A DNA stretch of 64,000 bases from Corynebacterium mucifaciens (lineage in GTDB: Bacteria > Actinomycetota > Actinomycetes > Mycobacteriales > Mycobacteriaceae): NCBI RefSeq assembly GCF_012396315.1, contig NZ_JAAXPF010000008.1, positions 1 through 64,000 on the forward strand, given 5' to 3'. Below the pieces are notes generated by a model that saw only the letters and a list, made by a program, of their open reading frames with translations, was not told the origin of the DNA and made no database searches. The stretch's first letter is position 1, and each line of letters begins with the position of its first letter. This document shows, one piece after another, positions 54,418 through 63,767 of the stretch. Made by a program: the position numbers and the translations under genes.

Positions 54418-55412
54418 TGGATCGCACCCAGGAACCCGTGGACGAGCCCCTGATCAAGTCGGAGCCGCACACCTCCGGCGTTGAGCAGGTGATGAAGAAG
54501 ACGCCGCCGAAGAACCTGCCGGACGCGATGCTCAAGGGCCTGCGGCCCAAGCAGTGGGTGAAAAACGTCCTGGTGTTGGCCGCGCCGCTGGCCGCCGGGG
54601 CGGAATCGTTCAACTCCCGGACCGCCGTGGACATCCTCATTGCGTTTGTGGTGTTCTGCTTCGGTGCGTCCTCGATTTACCTGATCAACGACGCCCGCGA
54701 CGTCGAATCCGACCGCCTCCACCCCACCAAGCGCTTCCGCCCGATCGCCTCGGGCATGCTGCCGATCAATCTCGCGTACGCGATGGCCGCGGTGCTGATC
54801 GCGGCGGCGCTCGGCCTGTCGCTTCTGGCTACCGACGGCGCTTCGCTGGCCTGGGTCATCGGCATCTACATCGCACTGCAGCTGGGCTACTGCTTCGGCT
54901 GGAAGCACATCCCGGTGATCGACATCGCGCTGGTGTCCTCCGGCTTCATGCTGCGCACCATGGCCGGCGGCGTGGCCGCGGGCATTGACCTGTCGCAGTG
55001 GTTCCTGCTCGTGGCGGCGTTTGGCTCACTGTTCATGGCGTCCGGCAAGCGCTACGCCGAGCTGCTGCTGGTCAAGGAGACCGGCGCGCAGATCCGGCGC
55101 GCGCTGCAGGGCTACACCGAGACATACCTGCGGTTCGTGTGGACGCTGTCGGCCACCGCCGTGGTGATGTCGTATGCGCTGTGGGGCTTCCAGCTCTCTA
55201 ACGCCGTCGACGGCACCGCGGCGATCTGGTACCAGGTGTCCATGGTGCCGTTCGTCATCGCGATCCTGCGGTACGCCTCCGTGGTGGACGGCGGCCAGGG
55301 CGGCGCGCCGGACGAGATCGCGCTGGAGGACCGCGTGCTGCAGCTGCTCGCCGTGGCGTGGATCTTCTGCATTGTCATGGCCGTCTACGTCGTGCCGAAC
55401 GTGGGTTGGTAG
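54417..55412 (+). CDS. ubiA: Decaprenyl-phosphate phosphoribosyltransferase (UbiA family)
   Basis: A 331-residue membrane prenyltransferase with about eight to nine helices. The Asp-rich motif is NDARDVESD. It transfers phosphoribosyl from PRPP to decaprenyl phosphate, the first committed step to the arabinose donor DPA. It starts with a GTG that overlaps the stop of the phosphatase gene. Orthologue of Rv3806c by gene order. Confidence 0.92.
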   Translation: MDRTQEPVDEPLIKSEPHTSGVEQVMKKTPPKNLPDAMLKGLRPKQWVKNVLVLAAPLAAGAESFNSRTAVDILIAFVVFCFGASSIYLINDARDVESDRLHPTKRFRPIASGMLPINLAYAMAAVLIAAALGLSLLATDGASLAWVIGIYIALQLGYCFGWKHIPVIDIALVSSGFMLRTMAGGVAAGIDLSQWFLLVAAFGSLFMASGKRYAELLLVKETGAQIRRALQGYTETYLRFVWTLSATAVVMSYALWGFQLSNAVDGTAAIWYQVSMVPFVIAILRYASVVDGGQGGAPDEIALEDRVLQLLAVAWIFCIVMAVYVVPNVGW

Positions 55413-55437
55413 ACAGCTACCCACTAACATCGTCGCA

Positions 55438-57249
55438 ATGACCAAACACGCCCGCCTCTCCGCGCTCGTCGCAGCCGCAATTGCGGGCGTGTTTGCATTC
55501 TGGGGCGGGTGGGCCCGCCGGTGGATGTCCGACGACGGCCTCATTGTCCTGCGCACCGTGCGCAACCTTTTGGCGGGCAACGGCCCGGTGTTCAACGCCG
55601 GCGAGCGCGTCGAGGCCAACACGTCCACGTTGTGGCAGTACCTGATCACAGCGTTCGGCTGGCTCACGGGGGCGCGGCTTGAAGACGTCGCCATGTGGCT
55701 CGCCCTGTTGTGCACCGTCGCGGCGGCGGGGCTGGCCACGTACTCCGCCGGCCGTTTCTGGGGTGGGGTGGGGCCGGTCATCCCGCTGGGCATCATCATC
55801 TACCTCGCGCTGCCGCCCGCGCGCGACTTCGCTACCTCCGGCTTAGAGTGGGGCCTGTCGCTGCTGTGGATCGCGGTGTGGTGGAAGGCGCTCGTGGCCT
55901 GGGCCCAGCCACTGCGCCACCGCGCGCCCGAGGTCGGCTACTTCCTGGCGTTCTGGTGCGGGATGTCCTGGCTGGTGCGCCCCGAGCTGGCGCTTTACGG
56001 CGGTGTGACCGGCATCGTGCTCATCGCCTACAGCCCCCGCAAGACCGCCGGCATCCTCGCCGCCGCGCTGCCCGTCCCAGCCGCCTACCAGCTGTTCCGC
56101 ATGGGCTACTACGGCCTGATCACCCCGCATACCGCGGTGGCCAAGTCGGCGTCCGGCTCCGAGTGGGGCCGCGGTGTGGAGTACTTCGCCGACTTCGTGG
56201 GCTACTACTGGCTGTGGTTGCCGGTGCTGGGGGCTGCCGCGTTGGCGGGGTGGCTGCTGCGGGGGACCGGAGGGCGTCGATTAGCAATCGTCCTGCTGGT
56301 TGCGGGCTGCGCGTTCGTGCACATCCTGTACGTCCTGCGCGTGGGCGGCGACTTCATGCACGCGCGCATGTGGCTGCTGCCGCTGTTTGCGCTGCTGCTG
56401 CCCGCAATGGCGGTGCCGTACAGCCGCGTGGCCGCGGCCGTAGCCACCGCCGTGGTGGTGTGGGCGAGCGTGACCGTCGTGCGCGCGCACCCCATTGATT
56501 GGCAGGCGTACGAAAGCGGCGAAAAAGAACTCCGCATCATCGACGAGCGCGAATTCTGGGCGTACGCGGTGGGCCGCGAGCCCGCCAACCCGCCGCGCTA
56601 CGCGGAAGACTTCCTCGGCTCGAGGCTCATGCAGAACTGGGAGGACGCCCTCGCGGAAGGCCAACGCGCCGGCGCGGCCCAGCTGAACCTCGCCCGCGTA
56701 AGCACCGACCCGGAAACGTACGCCTGGTTCTACCGCGACCGGGAGGCCGCAGAGACCGACCTGCGTAACCTGGCGCTGACCGCCTACCTGCTCAACCTCG
56801 GCATGACCAGCATGAACGCGCCCCTCGACGTGCGCATTCTGGACACTGTGGGCCTGGCCACGCCGCTGGCCGCGCGGATGCCCCGCGACCCGGGCGGGCG
56901 CGTGGGGCACGACAAGCAGCTCGACCTGACGTGGCAGGCGGCCGACACTGACACCGACCTGGACAGGCTGCCGCCATTCATCGACGCCGTGCAGGCGAAG
57001 CAAGCCCGCGCTGCGCTGCGCAGCCCTGAGATCGCGGAGCTGCTCGCCACCTCGCGCGAGCCGATGAGCCGGGACCGGTTCTGGAAGAACGTGCGCTACT
57101 CCCTGGGCCCGGGGCGCACGCTGCAGCTCTCCGAAGACCCGGCGGTGTACCTCGACGAAGAGACGCAGCGCGCCATCAGCCGCGGGGAGGACCCAGGGTT
57201 GGGCGGCGAACGCATCGCCTGGCCTGTGCAGGTTCGCGCGGAGTTGTAA
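55438..57249 (+). CDS. aftB: Arabinofuranosyltransferase AftB
   Basis: A 603-residue GT-C type membrane enzyme that adds the terminal beta-(1,2)-arabinofuranose to arabinogalactan. About nine N-terminal membrane segments are followed by an extracytoplasmic domain from about residue 350. The early loop has DDGLIVLRTVRNLLAGNG, in which the two Asp are the GT-C catalytic pair. The ATG at 55438 is 26 nt after ubiA; the frame stays open upstream but that part overlaps ubiA. Confidence 0.9.
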   Translation: MTKHARLSALVAAAIAGVFAFWGGWARRWMSDDGLIVLRTVRNLLAGNGPVFNAGERVEANTSTLWQYLITAFGWLTGARLEDVAMWLALLCTVAAAGLATYSAGRFWGGVGPVIPLGIIIYLALPPARDFATSGLEWGLSLLWIAVWWKALVAWAQPLRHRAPEVGYFLAFWCGMSWLVRPELALYGGVTGIVLIAYSPRKTAGILAAALPVPAAYQLFRMGYYGLITPHTAVAKSASGSEWGRGVEYFADFVGYYWLWLPVLGAAALAGWLLRGTGGRRLAIVLLVAGCAFVHILYVLRVGGDFMHARMWLLPLFALLLPAMAVPYSRVAAAVATAVVVWASVTVVRAHPIDWQAYESGEKELRIIDEREFWAYAVGREPANPPRYAEDFLGSRLMQNWEDALAEGQRAGAAQLNLARVSTDPETYAWFYRDREAAETDLRNLALTAYLLNLGMTSMNAPLDVRILDTVGLATPLAARMPRDPGGRVGHDKQLDLTWQAADTDTDLDRLPPFIDAVQAKQARAALRSPEIAELLATSREPMSRDRFWKNVRYSLGPGRTLQLSEDPAVYLDEETQRAISRGEDPGLGGERIAWPVQVRAEL

Positions 57250-57316
57250 CGCCTTGAGTTGTTATTCCGATAACGATAACGTCACTTTTGCCTGAAAATT
57301 CGTTTCGAGGGGAAGT

Positions 57317-58330
57317 ATGAACTTCAAGAACTCTGTGCGCGGTAAGCTCACCGCGCTTCTCGTGGCCTTGGCCAGCGCCCTTGCAGTGGTGGTCGGCGCG
57401 CCGCAGGCCTCGGCGGCGAACCGCGACTGGCTGCGCCCCGACTCCACCGGCATGTGCGAGTGGGACCGGGTGGCCTACTGGGTGCAGCGCTGCACCGTGT
57501 GGTCCCCCGCGATGAACCGTCACATCACCATGCAGATCCAGCCCGCCAAGAACGGCGGCAACGCGGGTCTGTACATGCTGGACGGCCTGCGCGCGACCGA
57601 GATCACCAACGCCTGGGTCAACGACGTCAACGCGGCCCGCACGTTCGTGCACAACAACATCACGCTGGTCATGCCGGTCGGCGGCGAATCTTCCTTCTAC
57701 ACCGACTGGAACGCCCCCGCCACCTACGACTTCAACAACCCGGTGACCTACAAGTGGGACACCTTCCTGACCAAGGAGCTGCCGCCCTACCTGCAGCGGC
57801 ACTTCGGTGTCTCGCCCACCAACAACTCTATCCTGGGCCTGTCCATGGGCGGCACCGCCGCGATCAACTTGGCGGCGCAGCACCCGAACCAGTTCCGCCA
57901 GGTGCTGTCTTTCTCCGGCTACCTGGCTACCACCATCCCGGGTGGTCAGACCGCACTGCGCGCCGCGCTGCTCGACGGCGGGATGTACAACGTCAACGCC
58001 ATGTGGGGCGGCACGTTTAACCCGCGGCGTTACGAGAACGACCCGTTCTTGAACATGGGTAACCTCCGCGGCAGGGACGTCTACGTCTCCGCCGGCTCGG
58101 CAGTGCCTGGCCCAGCCGACGCGAAGTACAAGCCTGAGCACCAGGCGGCCGGCATCGCGTTGGAGGGGGTTGCAAACGCGACCACCCGCGCATGGTCCGC
58201 GAAGGCGAACGCCACCGGCGTGCGCCACACCGCGGTGTTCACCCCGACCGGCCTGCACAACTGGGATCAGTTTGGCTCTCAGCTCGAGGCCACCAAGCCG
58301 CGCATTCTGAATGTGATGAACGCCTGGTAA
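57317..58330 (+). CDS. cmt2: Trehalose corynomycolyl transferase (Cmt2-type)
   Basis: A 337-residue secreted esterase of the antigen 85 family that moves corynomycolates between trehalose and arabinogalactan. The signal peptide ends at ASA-AN near residue 34. The nucleophile is Ser176 in GLSMGG, with the GGESSFYTDW oxyanion motif and a late His in TGLHNWDQF. There are two Cys in the N-terminal part (MCEW, RCTVW). It ends in a strong hairpin terminator. Confidence 0.92.
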   Translation: MNFKNSVRGKLTALLVALASALAVVVGAPQASAANRDWLRPDSTGMCEWDRVAYWVQRCTVWSPAMNRHITMQIQPAKNGGNAGLYMLDGLRATEITNAWVNDVNAARTFVHNNITLVMPVGGESSFYTDWNAPATYDFNNPVTYKWDTFLTKELPPYLQRHFGVSPTNNSILGLSMGGTAAINLAAQHPNQFRQVLSFSGYLATTIPGGQTALRAALLDGGMYNVNAMWGGTFNPRRYENDPFLNMGNLRGRDVYVSAGSAVPGPADAKYKPEHQAAGIALEGVANATTRAWSAKANATGVRHTAVFTPTGLHNWDQFGSQLEATKPRILNVMNAW

Positions 58331-58343
58331 ACCCTCGTTTCCC

Positions 58344-58374
58344 ACACCGGCTACCGCTGACTGGTAGCCGGTGT
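58344..58374 (+). terminator. Hairpin terminator after cmt2
   Basis: ACACCGGCTACC at 58344-58355 and its complement at 58363-58374 form a perfect 12-bp stem with a 7-nt loop, followed by GCGTTTTG. It lies 14 nt after the cmt2 stop. Confidence 0.8.
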
Positions 58375-58496
58375 TCGCGTTTTGTGCGGCCTGGGTGTAA
58401 CGCTGCGCGTGTCGCGCACGACTAAACCTTCAAGTGAAACTTAAGCTTTTGCTAGTTATTCTTGTGACACCAGTAGCCAGACGAGGTAGGAGACTC

Positions 58497-60440
58497 ATGC
58501 GAGTAAACCGAACCACCGCCACCCGGATCGCCGCCGCGGTGCTGCCCGCCGCACTAGCCGTGACGCTGGTGCCCGCCACGCACGCACAGTCCAGCCTGCC
58601 GGGCGGCCTGTCCTCGCAGCTGTCCTCCCGCAGCGGCATTTCCGACGGCCTGCGCCCGCACGACCCGCCGCAGCGTACCCCGATCGAGGTGGAGAACGAC
58701 CCGCAGATTCCGGGCCTGCCCGCAGGCGTCAGCGTGGACCGCATCGAGTGGATCACCAGCCGCCGCGTCGCCGTCTTCATCAACTCCCCCTCCATGCCGC
58801 AGGAGCCGATCCAGGTGCAGATCCTCCTGGCGCGCGACTGGCACTCCAACCCGTCCGCGAAGTTCCCGGAGGTGTGGGCGCTTGACGGCCTGCGCGCGCG
58901 AGACGACGAAAACGGCTGGACCATCGAGACGAACATCGAGCAGTTCTACGCCGACAAGAACGTCAACGTCATCCTCCCGGTCGGCGGCGAGTCCTCCTTC
59001 TACTCCGACTGGCAGCGCGAGAGCAACGGCAAGCACTACATGTGGGAGACGTTCCTGACCAAGGAGCTCATCCCGGTGCTGAACAACGAGTTCCGCTCCA
59101 ACGGCAACCGCGCCGTGGTTGGTCTCTCCATGGGCGGCACGGCCGCGGTGAACCTGGCTGAGCGCAACCCGAACCTGTTCAAGTTCGTGGGCTCCTTCTC
59201 CGGCTACCTGGACACCACCACCACGGGCATGCCCACCGCGATCAAGGCGGCGCAGCTGGATGCGGGCGGCTACAGCGCGGAGGCGATGTGGGGCCCGCTC
59301 GGCTCGCAGGACTGGATCGACCACGACCCGAAGCTGGGCATTGAGAACCTCAAGGACATGATGGTCTACGTCTCCGCAGGCTCCGGCCGCGACGACTTCG
59401 GCAACCCCGACTCGGTGGCGAAGGGCCAGGCAAACCCGGCGGGCGTTGGCCTAGAGGTGATCTCGCGCCTGTCCACCCAGACGTTCGTGGATTACGCTTC
59501 CCGCACCTCCGTGAAGCCGATCGTGCGATTCCGCCCGTCCGGCGTGCACTCGTGGGAGTACTGGCAGTTTGAGATGGCGCAGGCATGGCCTTACATCGCC
59601 GACGCGCTCAACGTGCCGGAGGAAGACCGCGGCTCCAAGTGCACACCCATCGGTGCGATCGCGGAGGCGACGAAGTCCGGGATCATCGGCTCCTGCGTCA
59701 ACGACGAGTACGACACCGGCAAGGACACCAAGGGCAAGGCCGAGGACTTCCGCGGCGGCACCGCATACTGGTCCCCGGAGACTGGCGCGCACGCCCTCTA
59801 CGGCGCGATCTTGGCCAAGTACAACGGGCTCGGCGGGCCTTCCGGCTGGCTGGGCTTCCCGCTCACCGGCGAGACCAAGACCCCGGACGGTGTGGGCCGC
59901 TTCGTGCACTTCCAGCACGGCTCGGTGTACTGGACCCCGGCAACCGGCGCGTACGCCATCCCGCGCGACATGTTCGACGCGTGGGGCAAAAACGGCTACG
60001 AGCGCGGCGACCTAAAGTACCCGGTGGCAGAGGCCAACCAGGTGGGCGACGGCTACGTGCAGAAGTTCCAGGGCGGCTACCTCACCCGCAACCCCGACGG
60101 CACGCACTTCATCGTCCACGGCGCCATCGGTGAGAAGTACGGACAGATCGGCACCGCGACCTCGCAGCTCGGGTACCCGACGGGTAACGAAGTCGCGGTC
60201 AAGGGCGGATTCTTCCAGCCGTTCGAGCACGGCAACATCTACTGGTCCGCATCCACCGGCGCGCACACCATCCTCACCGGCGCGATCTTCGACGAGTGGG
60301 GCAAGCGTGGCTGGGAGCAGGGCGAGCTGGGCTGGCCGGTGTCGGACATGACGGAGATTCCCGCGGGCGGTCAAACCATCGACTTCCAGCGCGGCACCAT
60401 TGAGCAGGTCAACGGCCGCGTCAACGTGAGGACGCGGTAG
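58497..60440 (+). CDS. cmt1: Trehalose corynomycolyl transferase Cmt1 with LGFP repeats
   Basis: A 647-residue secreted protein of the PS1/Cop1 type. The signal peptide ends at THA-QS near residue 30. The antigen-85-type domain has Ser211 in GLSMGG and GGESSFYSDW. The C-terminus carries four LGFP repeats (around LGFPLTGE, YPVAEA, LGYPTGNE and WPVSDM), which bind the cell wall. The ATG at 58497 follows GGTAGGAGA by 5 nt. It overlaps the start of the next gene by one base. Confidence 0.93.
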   Translation: MRVNRTTATRIAAAVLPAALAVTLVPATHAQSSLPGGLSSQLSSRSGISDGLRPHDPPQRTPIEVENDPQIPGLPAGVSVDRIEWITSRRVAVFINSPSMPQEPIQVQILLARDWHSNPSAKFPEVWALDGLRARDDENGWTIETNIEQFYADKNVNVILPVGGESSFYSDWQRESNGKHYMWETFLTKELIPVLNNEFRSNGNRAVVGLSMGGTAAVNLAERNPNLFKFVGSFSGYLDTTTTGMPTAIKAAQLDAGGYSAEAMWGPLGSQDWIDHDPKLGIENLKDMMVYVSAGSGRDDFGNPDSVAKGQANPAGVGLEVISRLSTQTFVDYASRTSVKPIVRFRPSGVHSWEYWQFEMAQAWPYIADALNVPEEDRGSKCTPIGAIAEATKSGIIGSCVNDEYDTGKDTKGKAEDFRGGTAYWSPETGAHALYGAILAKYNGLGGPSGWLGFPLTGETKTPDGVGRFVHFQHGSVYWTPATGAYAIPRDMFDAWGKNGYERGDLKYPVAEANQVGDGYVQKFQGGYLTRNPDGTHFIVHGAIGEKYGQIGTATSQLGYPTGNEVAVKGGFFQPFEHGNIYWSASTGAHTILTGAIFDEWGKRGWEQGELGWPVSDMTEIPAGGQTIDFQRGTIEQVNGRVNVRTR

Positions 60441-60928
60441 TGCGCAAGATTGCAGGCTGCTTAGCGACGATCGCCAGCGTCGCCGCCCTCGCCGGCTGCG
60501 GCGGCGCCACCGTGGAATCCGACGACGTGACTGAGACCGCTACCGCGACGTCCACGTCGGAGACCACCGAGACGGCGTCGTCGTCGACGACGCCGGAAAC
60601 CGCGACGGCACCGGCGGTGGAGCGGAGCTCGTCGGCAAGCGGCGGCGCCGCAGACCAGCCCGCGCGCGAGGTGACCGAGGTGCCGCAGCAGGCGAGCGCC
60701 TTCACCCCCGCAGAGGAGGCCTACCTGGCCGGACTCAGGGAAAACGGAGTCAACATCGACGGGGTTGAAGACCAGCTCACAGCAACCGGGGCTACGGTAT
60801 GCGAGGACGACCTGATCACCCGCGACGCGGTGGCAGGACAACTTGTGGAGCAGCGCCGCACCGACATGGACGCGGCGGGCGTGGCGACGCTCATCGACGA
60901 CACCGCACGCGCCAACCTCTGCTCCTAG
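60440..60928 (+). CDS. DUF732-type secreted lipoprotein
   Basis: A 162-residue protein with a lipoprotein signal (ALAGC), a long Ser/Thr linker and a C-terminal DUF732-like domain (AEEAYLAGLRENGVNIDGVEDQ, TVCEDDL). Two Cys could form a disulfide (CEDD and the final NLCS). The start is a GTG overlapping the cmt1 stop, so it is co-expressed with the mycolyltransferase. Function unknown. Confidence 0.75.
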   Translation: MRKIAGCLATIASVAALAGCGGATVESDDVTETATATSTSETTETASSSTTPETATAPAVERSSSASGGAADQPAREVTEVPQQASAFTPAEEAYLAGLRENGVNIDGVEDQLTATGATVCEDDLITRDAVAGQLVEQRRTDMDAAGVATLIDDTARANLCS

Positions 60929-60952
60929 CAGTACAGAAGGGAGCCGCGGGCA

Positions 60953-61903
60953 ATGCGCTCGTCTCGCAACATCATCGTCGTCGCTGCCGCCATCGTGGTG
61001 CTGGCCTTGATCGGCTTGGGCGTCTACCAGTGGCGCACCGGGGACGGGGGAGCGCTGCCGTCGGCGCAGCGGCCCGACGACACCTCGGCGTCCTCGGAGG
61101 AGGACGCGCCCGCGGAGCCTGACTGGTGCCCGGCGGTGGAGGTCGCCTCCGTGCCGGGGACGTGGGAGTCCGCGGCAGACGACGACCCGTTTAACCCGCA
61201 GGCCAACCCGGCGAGCTTCATGCTCTCCATCACCACACCGCTGCAGCAGATGTACGACATCGACGAGGTGCGCGTGTTCACGGTGCCGTACACCGCGCAG
61301 TTCCGGAACATCCAGACTTCCCGCGGGCGCGCCGAGATGACGTACGACGACTCGCGCGCCGAGGGCACCGCAAAGCTGTCGGGGGAGCTGCGCTTCGTGG
61401 CGGAGACGTGCCCGTCGACGAAGTTTGTCATCGCCGGGTTCTCCCAGGGCGCGGTGATTGTCGGCGACGTCGCGTCCCGGATTGGCAACAACGCCGGGCC
61501 CATCGACCCAGAGCGGTTGCTCGGCGCGGTGATGATCGCGGACGGCCGGCGCGAAAACGGCGTGGGCGTGAACCCGGGGGCGGACGTCACCGGCGTGGGC
61601 GCCGAGATTGCGATGCAGCCCCTGCAGCGCGTGGTCAGCGCGGCGACGCCGGGGGCCACCATGACCGGTCCGCGCCCCGGCGGGTTCGGCACGGTGGCAG
61701 ACCGGGCAATTGAGATCTGCGCCCCGGACGACGCCGTGTGCGACGCGCCTCAGGGCGTGGGCAACGCCATCGGGCGGGCGCGCGACCTGGTTGTGGCCAA
61801 CGGCAACCACGCGATGTACGCCACTAACCCGGCTGTGATTCCGGGGACCACGGTGCCGGAGTGGACGGTAGCGTGGATCCGTGACCAGATAGAACGTAGC
61901 TAA
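60953..61903 (+). CDS. Cutinase-family lipase (Rv3802c-like)
   Basis: A 316-residue exported hydrolase with an N-terminal membrane anchor (IIVVAAAIVVLALIGLGVYQW). The cutinase core has the nucleophile motif FVIAGFSQGAVIVG, with Asp in APDDAVCDAP and His in NGNHAMYATNP. Its position just before fadD32 matches Rv3802c, a phospholipase/thioesterase needed for mycolate metabolism. The ATG at 60953 has AAGGGAG about 10 nt upstream. Confidence 0.88.
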   Translation: MRSSRNIIVVAAAIVVLALIGLGVYQWRTGDGGALPSAQRPDDTSASSEEDAPAEPDWCPAVEVASVPGTWESAADDDPFNPQANPASFMLSITTPLQQMYDIDEVRVFTVPYTAQFRNIQTSRGRAEMTYDDSRAEGTAKLSGELRFVAETCPSTKFVIAGFSQGAVIVGDVASRIGNNAGPIDPERLLGAVMIADGRRENGVGVNPGADVTGVGAEIAMQPLQRVVSAATPGATMTGPRPGGFGTVADRAIEICAPDDAVCDAPQGVGNAIGRARDLVVANGNHAMYATNPAVIPGTTVPEWTVAWIRDQIERS

Positions 61904-61914
61904 GGAGCATGGGT

Positions 61915-63732
61915 ATGGATTTGCAGCAGCTCATCGCGCAGTTTTTCGACGACAACGGCAACATCGCGCTACCGGAGCACTTCACCCTCCCGCGCCTGAG
62001 CGAGACGATTTACCAGGCCCACCTGGCCGCGGGCGGCGGGGATGCGGTGAACATCCGCGACTGGGACTTCACCGACGACCCCGACGGCGTGGCCCGTGAA
62101 TTTACTCGCACCGAAGTTAACACCCGCATCAAGGCGGTGGCGGCCCGCCTGAGCCAGATCGGGCAGCCGGGGGAGCGCGTGGCCATCATGGCGCCGAACT
62201 CCGCGGAGTACCTCTTCGCGTTCATGGGCGCGCTGTACGCCGGCCTCGTGCCGGTGCCGCTGTACGACCCGAACGAGCCTGGCCACGAGGCGCACCTGCG
62301 CGCCGTGCTTGCAGACGCCAACGCGCGCCTCGTGGTGACCAACTCCACCGGTGCGCCCGCCGTGCGCGCTTTCTTCGCTGACCTGCCCGCCCGGGAGCGT
62401 CCCCGCATCTTGGCCGTGGACTCCCTGCCGGACACCATGGCCGCCGCGTGGGAGCCCGTCGCGCCGTCCGAGGGCGAGGACACGGCGGGCGCGATCTGCT
62501 TCCTGCAGTACACCTCCGGCTCCACCCGCAACCCGGCCGGCGTGATGATCACCAACGAGGCCCTCGTCACCGACGTGCTGCAGATCAACGAGGCGCTGCG
62601 CTTCGAAGCTCCGATGCGCCTTCCCACGTGGCTGCCGCAGCACCACGACATGGGCGTCATCGTCGCCGTGCTGGGCGTGGTGCTCGGCCAGGTCCTCGAC
62701 ATCTTCGGCCCGCGCGATTTTCTGCAGAACCCGAAGCGCTGGGTGGATCTGCTTTCGCGGCGTGACGACGACCCTTCGGACGTCCACATCTACTCCTGCA
62801 TCCCTAACTTCGCGCTCGACCTGGCCGCCCGCTACGCGGCACCGGAGCGCCCGGAGGAGTACGACTTCTCCGCGGTGGATTGCATCATCGTGGGCTCCGA
62901 GTCCGTGACCAAGCCGGGCGTCGAAGCGTTTGTCGGCGCGTTCGGCGAGTCCGGCCTTGACCGCACGGTGCTGCGCCCCTCCTACGGCCTGGCGGAGACC
63001 ACGCTCTTGGTGGCCACGGACCGCACCGAGGAGCGCCCGAAGTTCGTGGAATTCGACCGCGCGGTGCTGGCCCAGGGCAAGGCCGTGCCGGCCGAGGGCG
63101 GGGTGCCCATGGCGTCGAACGGCCAGCCGGTGAAGTGGCTGCACCTTGCCATCGTGGACACGGACACCAGCAGCGAGCTGCCGGAGGGCGAGATCGGCGA
63201 GATCTGGGTCCACGGCAACAACGTCGCGGCCGGCTACCTGGACCGCCCGGACGAGACCGAGGCGACGTTCCGCAACACCATCGGCGCCACCCTCCAGGAC
63301 GGCTTGCCGGAGGACAACTGGTGCGCCACCGGCGACCTGGGCACCGTGATGGACGGCCACCTCTACATCACCGGCCGCGTGAAGGACCTGGTCGTCGTGG
63401 CGGGCCGCAATCACTACCCGCAGGACATCGAGGCCACCACGATGGAGGCCACCGACCACGTGCGCAAGGACTCCGTCGCCGCCTTCGCGCTGCCGGGCGA
63501 CGACGTGGAGCGCCTGATCATCCTCGCCGAGCGCGCCGACGGCGCAACCGAAGACGGGGACGCCGCGGCCGAGGACGCCATCCGCTCCGCCGTGACTAAC
63601 AACCACGGCATTTCCCCCGAGGTCGTGGAGTTCCGCGCGCCGGGCGGCATCGCCCGCTCCACCGCTGGAAAGATCGCCCGCCGCGTCAACGCGAAGCAGT
63701 TCACCGAGCGCGAACACACTGCGACGCAGTAA
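61915..63732 (+). CDS. fadD32: Long-chain fatty acid adenylase FadD32
   Basis: A 605-residue fatty acyl-AMP ligase that activates the meromycolate or corynomycolate precursor and loads it on Pks13. The AMP-binding motif is YTSGSTRNPAGVMI, with PSYGLAETTLLVA and the hinge-region TGRVKDLVVVAGRNHYPQDIE. The ATG at 61915 is 7 nt after GGAG; the ATG at 61909 is too close. It precedes pks13 as in all mycolata. Confidence 0.94.
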   Translation: MDLQQLIAQFFDDNGNIALPEHFTLPRLSETIYQAHLAAGGGDAVNIRDWDFTDDPDGVAREFTRTEVNTRIKAVAARLSQIGQPGERVAIMAPNSAEYLFAFMGALYAGLVPVPLYDPNEPGHEAHLRAVLADANARLVVTNSTGAPAVRAFFADLPARERPRILAVDSLPDTMAAAWEPVAPSEGEDTAGAICFLQYTSGSTRNPAGVMITNEALVTDVLQINEALRFEAPMRLPTWLPQHHDMGVIVAVLGVVLGQVLDIFGPRDFLQNPKRWVDLLSRRDDDPSDVHIYSCIPNFALDLAARYAAPERPEEYDFSAVDCIIVGSESVTKPGVEAFVGAFGESGLDRTVLRPSYGLAETTLLVATDRTEERPKFVEFDRAVLAQGKAVPAEGGVPMASNGQPVKWLHLAIVDTDTSSELPEGEIGEIWVHGNNVAAGYLDRPDETEATFRNTIGATLQDGLPEDNWCATGDLGTVMDGHLYITGRVKDLVVVAGRNHYPQDIEATTMEATDHVRKDSVAAFALPGDDVERLIILAERADGATEDGDAAAEDAIRSAVTNNHGISPEVVEFRAPGGIARSTAGKIARRVNAKQFTEREHTATQ

Positions 63733-63767
63733 CGGATTGGCCGGGCTGGCCGATAGTCTGGACTGTT

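Noticed and set aside
61969-63717. Long minus-strand frame opposite fadD32
   Set aside because: Antisense shadow of a clear adenylase gene; the translation is His/Arg/Val-rich without motifs.
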